Position numbers and translations under genes: made by a program | The notes under the pieces: model-generated | The model's database searches: none | The model's input: the letters and a program-made list of their open reading frames with translations, nothing else | Told to the model about the DNA's origin: nothing | DNA from: Thelonectria olida | Lineage: Eukaryota; Ascomycota; Sordariomycetes; Hypocreales; Nectriaceae | Direction of reading: 5' to 3' | DNA length: 64,000 nt | Assembly (NCBI GenBank): GCA_020736575.1 | Contig: JAGPYM010000008.1 | Span: 1 to 64,000 of the forward strand | Shown here: piece after piece, positions 12,142 through 22,337 of the stretch | Layout: each line of letters opens with the position of its first letter | How positions within the stretch are numbered: position 1 is the first letter of the stretch

Positions 12142-12920
12142 GGTGCTCGGTGGAGTTGTCCAGCTTCCGGTCGCGGCACGACGGCATCGGATCTCAGAAA
12201 ACGGGCTTTGAAATGAGAATAAAGCTGTTCTAAAGATGGTCGAGGAGATGACGGGCCGGCTGACAATGGATGGCAGAGGCAGAGGTCATCTCCAAACGCG
12301 GGGGGGGGAGTGCGAGGTTGGGCCGGAAGTGAAGTGCAAGCAAGTGCAGGTTGCAAGTTTCCCCGGTGGAGAGTGGACTCGAAAGTGGCGGGGTCGAGAT
12401 TGTGCTGATAGCCGTGGCTTCGAGGCTCGCGGGCTTGGCACTCCTCGACGAGCGTGAACAAGGGTTAAAGTGGTATTAGCTGCATTCATCCATGTTGGTA
12501 TAGAGAAGACTTGAACGGTGAATAAATGGATTAGTTAAGAACACATCCAACTCCCTCGCATCCGTCACGGGCAAGGTGCGATCGTATAAGTCCTGTACTG
12601 ATATGAAAATCCGTTGACAACCAAAGTCATCTGTGCTCAAAATAATTAAATTCGCTACGTGGAGCGTCACAGATTCCGTGAGGATTCCTTCTCTAGTTTG
12701 CTTTAATCGTATGCGAGGGTATCGCCAGCAGAACCACATTTACCAGCCCGGTGCACAATACACTCCACAACGCCATATACTATATCCTCCAGAAGACCAG
12801 CATTATTGACTTCATCCAGCCCCAGACAAGACTCCTCGCCTGCGGTGGAGCGGTTGACAAGGCCTTTGCGATGATGTAAAACGTAAACAAGTAGTAAAAA
12901 CACGAAAAGACGATATCACT
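12142..12920. other. Intergenic, 0.8 kb
   Basis: Separates the 5' end of ldb17 from the 3' end of lro1, both on the minus strand. Contains a G run near 12300 and no recognisable gene. Confidence 0.6.
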
Positions 12921-14801
12921 CTATAACTGCTCGTCGTCGTCGTAAATCCTGACCTTATTCGCGTATTCATTGATGTTGCTGACAACATAATTCATGATGG
13001 TGTCTCCCTTTCCGCCCGCTACTCTTAAGAGAAGCTCATTCAAGTTGGTGCGTCCCAAGATGTCGACGTGGTCGGCAGTTCGAGGTCCTCCGCGTGGGCT
13101 GAACCTGTCTGGTTCATGAGGCATTTCGACAACCGTCACTTTGGCGCCAGCAGGGTTATAGCGCTTCATATGCCAGCCGCGGTTGCACATGTAGCCTGTG
13201 CTGATGAGGTTGACAGTACCATCACCCTCTCCCATCACGACACCATGATCGACTTCTCCCTCGGTGTGACTAGTGTCAATAGTAATGTTGAGGTTTGTCA
13301 ATGCCGGCTGATCTGGGGAGCGGTAGTAGTACGCGCGCTCCGTCGGTTTACCAACTCCGTAGAAGCAGTAAATTTTGAGGCTTGGTGCAAGCGGAAGTCG
13401 AGTTTCGAGCGGGTTGATCCATTTTCTGGGATCTTTTTCATTGGCTTCCACCTCTGCTATGGTATGTGCCACGCCCCGGGAGTAGCTTCCTTTGAGCATG
13501 TCCTGGTACCAATCCTCGGTAGTATTGAAGAGGTATTCCATGGACTCCTCGACGGTCAAGTTGCGGTCAGGGACAGTCCAGTTCGCACCCGACCTGAAGT
13601 TCAACAGAGAACCGTACGAAAAGTTTTGTCCAGGCAGGTCGTCGGGAGCCCAGTTCAAATCGCCCCAGACAGCATTGCCTCCAATGGGCAGCATTGATGA
13701 GATTCCAGGCATTGCCCGGAAAATCTCGGCCCTCTCCTCCTTTCCAAGAAACTTTTCGAGCCCATAGATGGCAAAAGGGTTGAGTTGAGCAGTATCGCGC
13801 ATCTCGCCCGAGAGAACAGCTGTGAGATCCTTGACTGCTCCAAGCATACATCCACTGATGTTGATCCAGGAGTCGACGTGTCGTTCCACCCAGTCATCAC
13901 CGCCACGGCCGCCCTGCTCAGACTGAACCCAGTGGAGGAAGTAGTAAAGAACTTGACTCCCCATGCTGTGAGAGGCTAGGACTGCTTTCCTGCCGTCGGT
14001 AGAGACGCCCGTCTCGATGTACGACTTGAGGCGAGTGAAATACTGATCTCGAACCTCGAGGTTGGCGTAGGATAACCGCCAGTCGTACGCAGCCGTGAAC
14101 GAATTTGTGGGATCGTAACCAATGGAGGCTAGGTTTTCAAAAATTTTGTTCCAAATCCAGTACCCTGTGACGAAGAAGTCGGTGGCATCAAAGCCTTGGG
14201 CAGCTCTGAGTTTGAGGTTGGGGGGATCGAGTCCGGTTTGCTTGTCCAGCATAATGTGCTTCTTCCATACCTCCTTATCCATAACCAGTGCCTTCATCAT
14301 TGTCCAGCTTCCCCACAACCTCTTTCTGAAATAGGTCCTTGAGATATTCGCAGTTCCCCACGACTCAAGACCAGTCGAGATGACACCAGGGATCATTATG
14401 ACGGGATGGTAGGCCTCGAGTCCCTCGGTACGGGCCTTTGTTCCGATGGAAAACGATTCGTAAGCCTCCGCAAACTCGCGCTCACCTTGAATCAGGTCGC
14501 GCATATCCTTGACGAGACCGGCGGGCAAGACCTCGAAGAGACTGTCGACAGAGAGGTCGGAAAACTCGGGAAGGTCAATGAGATCATTTGTGGAAGCGAA
14601 GAAGCCGGCAGCTATTATTCCAAAGAGACTACCAAGGAAGAAAATAAACGTATTCCGGCGCTTCCGTGTCTTGTGAACATGTTCGACGATGTGGATGTGG
14701 GTAGCAGGCTGCTCAGTCGGGCTCTCCTCTCGGGAGGATTCTTCTGTCTCGTCGACTTTTATGTCGGGGATATTACGCCGTCGGAGAGTGGCCGCCGACA
14801 T
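12921..14801 (-). CDS. lro1: Phospholipid:diacylglycerol acyltransferase (PDAT)
   Basis: Single exon, 626 residues, normal for fungal PDAT. It transfers an acyl group from a phospholipid to diacylglycerol, forming triacylglycerol without acyl-CoA, on the ER and nuclear membrane. Seen in the sequence: a cytosolic basic N-terminus (KTRKRRN), one transmembrane segment at residues 51-70, then a lumenal LCAT-like alpha/beta hydrolase domain. The catalytic triad candidates are Ser279 in ASHSMGSQ, Asp in GEGDGTVN and His in TADHVDILG. HPVIMIPGVISTGLESW is the conserved lid-side motif. The gene is divergent from naa30 across a 1.3-kb gap. No oddities. Confidence 0.96.
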   Translation of the reverse strand: MSAATLRRRNIPDIKVDETEESSREESPTEQPATHIHIVEHVHKTRKRRNTFIFFLGSLFGIIAAGFFASTNDLIDLPEFSDLSVDSLFEVLPAGLVKDMRDLIQGEREFAEAYESFSIGTKARTEGLEAYHPVIMIPGVISTGLESWGTANISRTYFRKRLWGSWTMMKALVMDKEVWKKHIMLDKQTGLDPPNLKLRAAQGFDATDFFVTGYWIWNKIFENLASIGYDPTNSFTAAYDWRLSYANLEVRDQYFTRLKSYIETGVSTDGRKAVLASHSMGSQVLYYFLHWVQSEQGGRGGDDWVERHVDSWINISGCMLGAVKDLTAVLSGEMRDTAQLNPFAIYGLEKFLGKEERAEIFRAMPGISSMLPIGGNAVWGDLNWAPDDLPGQNFSYGSLLNFRSGANWTVPDRNLTVEESMEYLFNTTEDWYQDMLKGSYSRGVAHTIAEVEANEKDPRKWINPLETRLPLAPSLKIYCFYGVGKPTERAYYYRSPDQPALTNLNITIDTSHTEGEVDHGVVMGEGDGTVNLISTGYMCNRGWHMKRYNPAGAKVTVVEMPHEPDRFSPRGGPRTADHVDILGRTNLNELLLRVAGGKGDTIMNYVVSNINEYANKVRIYDDDEQL

Positions 14802-16115
14802 GGTAGGAGTAGAGTAAAGCGGGCCTCAAGAGGCACGCCTGGAGCTTCGAGGCAACAATTGAGGAGAAAAGGGAACCAAGAAAGATTGAACCAGCAGTTG
14901 AAGTTGGTTGAGACTGAATGGAAGAATAATTAAGAATAGCGTACGAGATGAGAGGCAGTTCGGGATCCACCTATGACGCTGGGGACGCCAATGAAAACCG
15001 GGTCCCAAAAAAGCTCGTGAAGGTGGACAACGGTGCGATCGAGAAAACAACAGGTCGGGAAATTTACGAAGAGAGAGATGCGTGTGATCTCATTTAAGGA
15101 CCAGTTGGATCCTGAGCGTCCATGTGAGACATGCTGATAAGTACTTTGTACACATGATTCACCTACCCAACTATGTAGATAACAACGTGTTGTTTAGTGT
15201 CGGCCCCTGGCAAGGTCCCGAAAGCACCGAAATCCAATTTATTCAGACAGTGGCGGATCTCCAGCCCAAGCCATCATGTTCAGGTCCGTAGGCTAACAGG
15301 AAAAGACATGCTGGACGTTCCTGATAGGCAGGCACCTGACGTCAAAACCCTCCACTCACAGAGCTTCATGATGGCTCTTGCGATTCACACACCAAGTGAA
15401 GCCGGTGCTCAGCCGGTGGCTGTCACATGTTCTGCCCAACATCCATCAAGGGACGGGACAACGTTGGGACGGGACGTTTTGCCAAGGAAGTCCCAGTCGA
15501 GTCCAAGTCGAGTCCAGACCCTTGCCCACCCACAGCCGAGTATCTCACGATGTTTCAGGCAGCCGGCGTTGAGTGACTCAACCCACTGCAGCTCCTTTAG
15601 CCTCCTCGACCCCTCAGTCTTGGAAGATGGTGCGTGGTAGTTAACCCCCACCCTCTCTGCACCTAAATCGACAGCCCTCATCCGGTGCCGACCCCGCCAT
15701 CCTCCCCAGCTGGACTCTTGAAGAAGCGTTCTGCTTGGCTCCTTCGTCGCTCATCCGGCGTCCGGCAACAAGTCCGTTCCCAGGCGCATCCAAGCCATGG
15801 AACGTCTTATGAGTTGCCACTGCGGATATCAGTCATACAACCATCCATGGATATTATAAGAACTTCCTTATTCTCAACCAACTTTCCCCTCCCTTTTTCC
15901 TCCCTCGATCCAACATCAACACTCGTCCTCACTTCGGCACTTTGTCCTCCCCTTCTCCGTACCAACTTCCTTGATCTGAAGCCTGAGATCCACTTCGGCC
16001 CCAGCCTGAAAAAGAACAGCACCACCACATACAAAGCACTTTATACGGCACTCCCAAGTCCTCGCCTCAGCCCTACCAACCCTCCAGATCCTAGTGGAAC
16101 ATCTCGACACAAACA
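14802..16115. other. Divergent intergenic region lro1 / naa30, 1.3 kb
   Basis: Shared upstream region of two divergent genes. The 200 bp before naa30 are C/T-rich with CCAACC and TCCTCC words, as in many fungal leaders. No RNA gene or mobile element was recognised. Confidence 0.55.
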
Positions 16116-16741
16116 ATGGACATCGTAAAAGAAGACGAACTCGCCGGTGGCCTTCGCTACACCCAATACGAGCACTCCCTTGAGGCCCAGTACCTCCCCG
16201 TCATTCGCGCCCTCATCTCCAAAGATCTCAGCGAGCCCTATAGCATCTACGTCTATCGCTACTTCCTCTGCCAATGGGCACATCTCTGCTTCCTGGTTCG
16301 TTCTACTCACTCTACGAGTCTGCAGACTTCGCTCACTGCTCACACGCGCCCTGCTTTTAGGCACTGAACCCCGCAGACTCGTCCCTCATTGGCGTCATCA
16401 TCTGCAAGCTGGATGCTCATGCATCGCATACCCATCCTACCCGGAGAGGTTACATTGCCATGCTAGCCGTCGCCTCCGACTTCCGTGGCCACGGCATCGC
16501 TACTGCTCTCGTCAAAAAGGCCATCGATGCCATGATCAAACGCAACGCTGACGAGGTTGTGCTTGAGACGGAGGAGACCAACAGCGCTGCTATGCGCTTG
16601 TATGAGCGCCTTGGCTTCCTTCGGTCCAAAAAGTTGCATCGTTACTACTTGAACGGCAACAGCGCCTATCGTCTGGTGCTTCCTCTGAGAACCGTCGATG
16701 TCGAAGCCAATGCGAATGCCTTCAATGGACAAGTGGTTTAG
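16116..16741 (+). CDS. naa30: NatC catalytic subunit, N-alpha-acetyltransferase 30 (Mak3)
   Basis: Exons 16116-16295 and 16361-16741, with one 65-nt intron; 186 residues. GNAT-fold enzyme that acetylates protein N-termini beginning with Met plus a hydrophobic residue, as part of NatC. Evidence: [33 protein letters not shown] at the N-terminus, the beta4 strand [21 protein letters not shown] with the acetyl-CoA motif R102-x-x-G-x-A, and [19 protein letters not shown] with the Tyr and Asn expected in Mak3. Splicing joins CQWAHLCFL to [13 protein letters not shown]. It is convergent with the DUF1917 gene. Length and motifs are normal. Confidence 0.95.
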
Positions 16742-17263
16742 GCCTGTTTTGCGCTTTTTTGTGTGTACATCCGAGCGATTTCGGAGCGGGCGAAATCCTG
16801 ATCACGTATTGCTTTTTTTTTCTTTATCATGACTCTGATTATGGCTTAACGAATGGCATTAAGATTTTCTGGAGTGAGCGGAAGTCTCATGGATGATGGC
16901 TTAGAAAGCGATGTATCGGACTTGGGCCACGTGTAATATTTGTGGTTGGCGTTCTAGCGTTGGAGTTATGATAATTACCTTGTGTCATAGAAGCTCCTTT
17001 GCTTCTTTATGCTTTTCTCTAGCTTCTCACTCCGGCCATTCATTCTGTTTCAGTTGGCTTTCTCCCGCTTTCTCCCTCAAGACGCCATCAAAACCTTCTG
17101 CAGGTCTCGCCTCAATACGAGAAACCCAACGCTGAAGCCGGTCATTGGCCCAACAGTATTCCTGTACGAATGACTCATTACTGGACGTTTTGGATATCGC
17201 CATGTCAGATTCCTGCCCAATCGGCAAAGTTTATGCCTGAATAGATACTTCTCTCGAGGACCC
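16742..17263. other. Convergent 3' intergenic region
   Basis: Holds the 3' flanks of naa30 and the DUF1917 gene. Contains a T run at about 16811-16823. No gene seen. Confidence 0.55.
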
Positions 17264-18325
17264 TCAGGTCTTATTTGTGGAGTCGTGAAAGATGTCCCTC
17301 GAGCTGTAAATCGAGGCTTTCAGCCCCCAAAGATTGCCGGAACTGATTCCGAGGTAGGTAAACACATCTATCATGGTGAGCAAAGCTGGCCTATTCCTAC
17401 CATGACTCCGTCTTACCTGGCTTGTAGTAGATATACCGCCCCCGAGCTTCAACTAGCCTCAACTCACGTAGTTTCTGGAGAACACGGCCAACGTCGGCTC
17501 TGTCTGTGAAGTCGGTCGTATACACGCATATCAGACGGTCCTTTCGCGAATCATCCTCGATTGGCCTTGGAGCGACCTTCGCGGCAATGCCAAGTTCGTT
17601 GTTGGCTGTAGCTTTGGCCACTATTTCCCATACCTCGTTGACTTCGGCAGGAGGACAGAAAAGCATCCACTAGACTGGTTAGTCGCCAGCTAAAACAATC
17701 TCAAGTGTCTTCTTACCTTGCCTGCTCGCACCTTGCCTGCGTGGGCAAGTTTCAGGATGTCCGAAGCAGCTGCCTTTCTCTCCTTGCTGATCTCCCGTTC
17801 TTGCATTGATGGCGCGCTTTGGAACTTCTTGGTGCCCTCTCCAAACTTCCTAAGAATGTCGAGTCGTTCCATTCCACCCTCAACAACGAGCATTGTGCGA
17901 CTGCCCTCCTCTTCGGGCGCCTCATCTTCATTGCCTTTGCTTGCTTGATTCCCAGCCAATGCTTTCTCTACACGTGGGATGTATGGGTTGCAAATGTAGA
18001 TCCAAGGAATGCCGTCTGCCTGTTCAGTCGTCCTGGGTGGAAGGCGCTTGAGGAAGGCGTCGATGGTTTCGGTGAGCTGCCAAGCATAGTACACTCCCAC
18101 ATAAGGGTTGTGGAGATGCGACGTGTCAGCGAAGGGGTTTTCCTGGGGTAGAGCTCGACCTGAGTTCTCTTCTTGCTGGAGAATCCATTCATCAACGTCG
18201 AAATCGTCTACGCGTCGATGGAGTCTACGAACGGTTTCCTCGTCTCCTGGGAGAGGTCAGCGACGGTCACTTTTTTGAGTACCAGGGAGAGTACCGTAGA
18301 AATCGGAATCATCGGAGAGATCCAT
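17264..18325 (-). CDS. DUF1917 (BLES03/eIF4E-like fold) protein
   Basis: Exons: 18325-18295, 18246-17717, 17669-17417, 17367-17264; 305 residues. Introns of 48, 47 and 49 nt. The spliced N-terminus reads MDLSDDSDFYGDEETVRRLH. After it comes NPYVGVYYAWQLTETIDAFLKRLPP, a central acidic loop, then VRAGKWMLFCPPAEVNEVW, RLICVYTTDFTDRADVGRVL and the C-terminal KPDVFTYLGISSGNLWGL. These match the DUF1917 pattern, whose human member BLES03 has an eIF4E-like fold; cellular function is unknown to me. It is divergently paired with dph7, 599 bp apart. The tiny 31-nt first coding exon is supported only by frame and splice signals. Confidence 0.82.
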
Positions 18326-18924
18326 TGTTGACGAGCGGCTCCGTACGAAAGCACGGACTCTGTGAGGTGTTGGTTGGTGAGATGAGGGAGCATGCGTAGG
18401 CTTCCAGTATCGAGAAATTCGCTGATTTTCGTCGGAGGCACAGACAGAGATAGTGTTGAGACCAAATGAATCGAATCTGATGACGTTAGGTAGTCTTGAG
18501 AGATGAAGTCAGACTACGACTTTGTCGACGCTCGACACGACGAGGGAGACGGCACTAGACGTGCAGAAGAAGCAAAGTGATGGCGCTTGGCCTGAAAGTG
18601 ACGTATCCAGGCGACCAGACTGTCCAAACATTGGGTCTCGGCGCCGAAAACTATCTCGCGAATCAGAAAGAAGAGAGCAGTTCGATCTTGTTAACGATAG
18701 ACTGAAGAGAGACTAATCGACGTCTGCAGACACTTTGAACCGTCGCGCTTCTGGGCATGATCCTTGCTGGTTCATTAGCCCAAGTGCCGACCCCGGCAAA
18801 CGGCAAGTCGATGGATCCTTCGGGAGCCCCGCTGCACCACTTTTGCTTCGATCGCATCCGTAGCATAGACACCCACCAAACTGGCATCGAAATTGCATGA
18901 GGGTACGCATCTCAGCAAACAAAC
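18326..18924. other. Divergent promoter region DUF1917 / dph7
   Basis: 599 bp between the two start codons. No TATA element or repeated motif stands out. Short ORFs here are not supported. Confidence 0.5.
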
Positions 18925-20216
18925 ATGGACTCGTCCAAGGTCGTCGCTTCCGTGGTCTCGTTGACTTTGGATCTCCCCCCTAGCTGCATCCAGTTTTGCC
19001 CAGCTCATCCTGATTATTTTGTTGTGGGAACATATAATCTTGACCGCGATGAAACAGTCGAGCGGGTAGGCATTGGCGAGGGCGATGAAACAGCGGCAAC
19101 GACTGCGAAGATGCCACAGAATCGCAATGGAAGTCTTATTGTCTTCAAGATCGAAGAGACAGAACTGTAAGTGGCCTGAAATCCTCTTCTCGCCCTTGTT
19201 TCAATTCAGCTCATGTTTTGTCTTCTAGAACCCTAGTCCAAACACTCTCACAACCTTCAGCCATCTTGGACCTCCGTTTTCATCCCGTCCCGGACCAGCA
19301 AGATATTCTTGCTGTAGTATCAAGCACCGGTACCCTTGCCGTTTTTAAGGTGGATCCAGAATCAGATCTATCATGCCCTCTCAAGCATATCGCAACGAGT
19401 CGATGCGATGACATTAACAATGATGTTCTGTTCCTCCAATGTAACTGGCACCCAACGGTCCCGAATGTGATAGGAGTCACGACATCGACAGGAGCAGCAA
19501 GGTTGCTGCGATTGGATGCCGGTTATCGAATCAGGGATCCTTCCGTCGACTTGGACGTTGCCAACACACTCGAAGCTTGGTGCATTCACTTCTCTCCACC
19601 CCCACCTGACACAAGCAAAGGCAGCACTCAAGGAACAGTGTACTGTGGCGGAGATGATTCAATGATTCGTTATATATCCTGTTCCTTGGACACTTCCAAT
19701 GAAGGGCTCGTCCAGGAATCACCATTTCCTCCGATCACGATCAAGGGTCACCACACCGCTGGTGTCACCGCGATTTTACCACTTCCTCTGTTCCTGAAAG
19801 ACACAGGAAGAATCGTTGTAACGGGAAGTTACGACGATCATCTGCGCGTCTTTCTCATTCACGACTTGCACGAAACCTACGGCCTGAAGCGTATCGAGCT
19901 GGTGCTAGAGGAGAAGCTTGGCGGTGGCGTTTGGCGACTAGACCTGGTGAATATCCGTCGGAAGGCTGATAGTTTGAGGATACGTATATTGGCGTCGTGT
20001 ATGCACGCAGGAGCCAGATTGCTCGACCTGGAGGTTCAAAACGGTGAGAATTGGGCCTGCAATATCCTGGCTCAATTCGAGGAGCATAAGAGTATGAACT
20101 ATGGTAGTGATTTTGTCCGAGGAAGTAAAGTTGACGACGGGCTGAGATGTGTGTCCACTAGCTTCTATGACAAACTGCTTTGCGTGTGGGACTACAAGCC
20201 GTCAGAAGAAAAATAA
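18925..20216 (+). CDS. dph7: Diphthine methylesterase, WD40 protein Dph7
   Basis: Exons 18925-19166 and 19229-20216, with a 62-nt intron; 409 residues. Dph7 hydrolyses the methyl ester of diphthine on eEF2 before the final amidation that makes diphthamide. The protein is a WD40 propeller beginning with SLTLDLPPSCIQFCPAHPDYFVVGTYNL, an N-terminal blade typical of this family, followed by LDLRFHPV, LQCNWHP, CGGDDSMIRYISC, GHHTAGVTAILPLPL, TGSYDDHLRVF, and the terminal CVSTSFYDKLLCVWDYKP. The intron joins ETEL to TLVQTLSQ. The next gene starts only 107 bp downstream on the same strand. Confidence 0.9.
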
Positions 20217-20323
20217 TAAAACGAACGGCATTCATCATTCAGTGACCAAGAAAAGCTTCTTGTCTTCTTTCAACATGTTTTATCAAAGGAGCTGTTGTTT
20301 GCGTCTGTTATCTTAGGTGGCTG

Positions 20324-21603
20324 ATGATAGACCAATGGCACCAGCGATGTCCCCATTGCCGAAAAGCATTCCACCTCACCGAGCTCCAGGATCATCTGTC
20401 GATTTGTGAAGGGCCTGAGTGCAACATCTGTCACCAAAAATTTATGACTTCAGCTGCTTATCGTCGGCATCGACGGGAATTTAGCTGCCGCGATCTCATC
20501 GAATCATCACAACCTTCAATTCCAGTTTTCAGCCCGCTGAGTGATGTGCGTGCTCAAATCCACAGTTCCAAAATCCAATTTCCGACGTCTGCAGCTATTG
20601 AGCGCGTTATGGTGGATTGGTATGAGAGTCCTCGGACCACAGTAATTGTGGACTTCGAGTACCGGGCCTTCGGCTCGGACCATATGGCTCCGGAGAGCGT
20701 CTTCGAGATCGCAATGGCCAACGCGCTGCGCGAATGGGTAGTTCCGCCTACGGTCATAGACCACTGCCTCCCAGTCTCGAAGATAGTGGCTAAGGCGCGC
20801 GACGCCTGGGCGGCACGGCAAGTAGACGTGCCGGATTCCGCACGGCACAAGCAAGTCGGGGCATGGCACAGTTACGAGGCCTCCATTGCGAAGTACTACA
20901 GTCCTAGTATCCGGCAAGCGCGTCCGTTCCAGACGTGGGAGCAAGTTGCTGATACGATCCGCGCATACACGCAAGTAAGTTAACTTCATTCCTGCGGCAC
21001 ATCCTTAGCCGTTTGCCATCTCCTCTTTTAATCGCATGATAGGCACACGGCCAACTTGGGACCTTTCTAGAATGGGGGGCTAATTACGGCGATTACCAAT
21101 GTCTCGAAGCTGGAATGAGAAAGGCAAAGTCGCTGGGCTTGATGCCTCCTAAGCCTTTGTGGGAGTCTAGGCCGCTTTCATGGTGGTCAAGCATTAAAGC
21201 ACAGCTGGGTCCAAGGGCGCAAGACCTCAGCCTGTCGCTTGGAAAACTCTATCAGCTGGTTTTCCCGGAAAGTACAGGACTAGTTGGTCAATGGCACAAT
21301 GCAGGACCAGACGTGAAGATGACGATACAACTCGTTGAATTCTACTTCCAAAGAATGATGAATGCACCGACGAAGGGAAAGATAACGGCGTATTTTACCG
21401 CTATGAATGCCCAAGAAGCCTTGGGCATGATATCTGACCAGGAGTCTGAAGGAGACTGTGAGTCAAACGTGGACGATGATGGTGACTCTAATCTGAGCAA
21501 CGATGGTTCAGATTTCGGAGACGAGGCGTGGAATATGACTGAGGAGGAATGTGAGATGAAAGATGACAATATGAATGCGGCTGCATCACAGCAACAGTTG
21601 TAA
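20324..21603 (+). CDS. C2HC zinc-finger protein with DEDDh exonuclease-like domain
   Basis: Exons 20324-20974 and 21043-21603, with a 68-nt intron; 403 residues. Two zinc-finger-like motifs open the protein: C9-x2-C12 with H24 and C28, and C33-x2-C36 with H49 and C55. A region resembling RNase T/DEDDh 3'-5' exonucleases follows: Asp110 and Glu112 in VIVDFEY, Asp234 in NYGDYQCLEAG, and His302/Asp307 in GQWHNAGPDVKM. All residues expected for metal-dependent nuclease activity are thus present in order. The tail after ~345 is strongly acidic. I do not recognise a characterised orthologue. The upstream gene ends 107 bp away, and repeat-rich DNA lies directly downstream. Start chosen as the first ATG before the zinc finger; an upstream exon cannot be excluded. 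Confidence 0.7.
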
Positions 21604-21730
21604 TCAGACTCGTCGTCAAGCCATGAAGCGAGATCGATAGGGCCTATACTGGCCCGATTCTTAATTAGCTCTTGAATAGATCAGGCCGCTTCGTTAGCTG
21701 TGTGATACGATCTTCTTCTTTTTCAAACCC

Positions 21731-21831
21731 GACCTTGACCTCTGATCTGGATCTCTGACCTGGATCTCTGACCTGGACTGCTGACCTGGATTGGACCGGA
21801 CCCAGGACCTGGACCGGATCTGTGACCTGCT
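21731..21831. repeat. Tandem repeat, ~13-bp CTCTGACCTGGAT unit
   Basis: Four to six imperfect copies of CTCTGACCTGGAT, grading into GGACCGGACCCAGGACCTGGACC. Non-coding, between the zinc-finger/DEDDh gene and CysRS. Confidence 0.75.
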
Positions 21832-21837
21832 GTAAGT

Positions 21838-21905
21838 TGCAGCCGCTGCGTAGGCTGTAGCCGTAGCCGAAGCTCGTAGCCGTAGCTCATAGCCGTAGCC
21901 GCTAT
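21838..21905. repeat. Tandem repeat, GTAGCCGTAGC(T/C) units
   Basis: Imperfect repeats of TAGCCGTAGCC/TAGCCGTAGCTC. Directly follows the CTGACCTGG repeat, so two unrelated minisatellites abut. Confidence 0.7.
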
Positions 21906-22337
21906 CTTAATCTGTAGCAGGTCTTTGAACGAGGACCCGTTTACTGAAAAAACGTCTGTACGAAAAGACGGTCTTACGGGAGGGCCATTTTTTACTAAAA
22001 AAAGGGTCTTGGCCGGGGCTCTATTTCTATCATAAAATAGCTCTAGAGCGAGGTTTGAAGTCAGGACCGTCTTGAGAGGAAAGACCGTCTAGAGCTTCGT
22101 TGCCAAGTAGTCATTGACCCGTCATGAAAAACGGCCTCCCTCGTAAGTAAGCAATGACCAGCAGGTAAATGCTCGAAGAATCACTGGATAAAGAAAGGGA
22201 GCAAAAGACCCGCTGCTGCCTGGCTTACGCGGTTTTGCTGCCTGATCTTGCCCCGCATCTGAGTCACCGCATGCACCACCATCCTAAAGCTCCCAAAATG
22301 CATTTGGATTCAATCATTACCATCCCCCACAAGCTGA

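Larger units (their letters stand above)
21604..22337. other. Intergenic with degenerate short repeats
   Basis: 734 bp. After two tandem-repeat patches (listed separately), 21905-22140 carries recurring GACCGTCT/AGACGGTC words and A runs and looks like decayed repetitive DNA. The CysRS start follows. Confidence 0.55.

Noticed and set aside
15197..16128. ORFs of 147 codons upstream of naa30
   Set aside because: Read through the promoter and leader with Pro/Ser-rich random composition.
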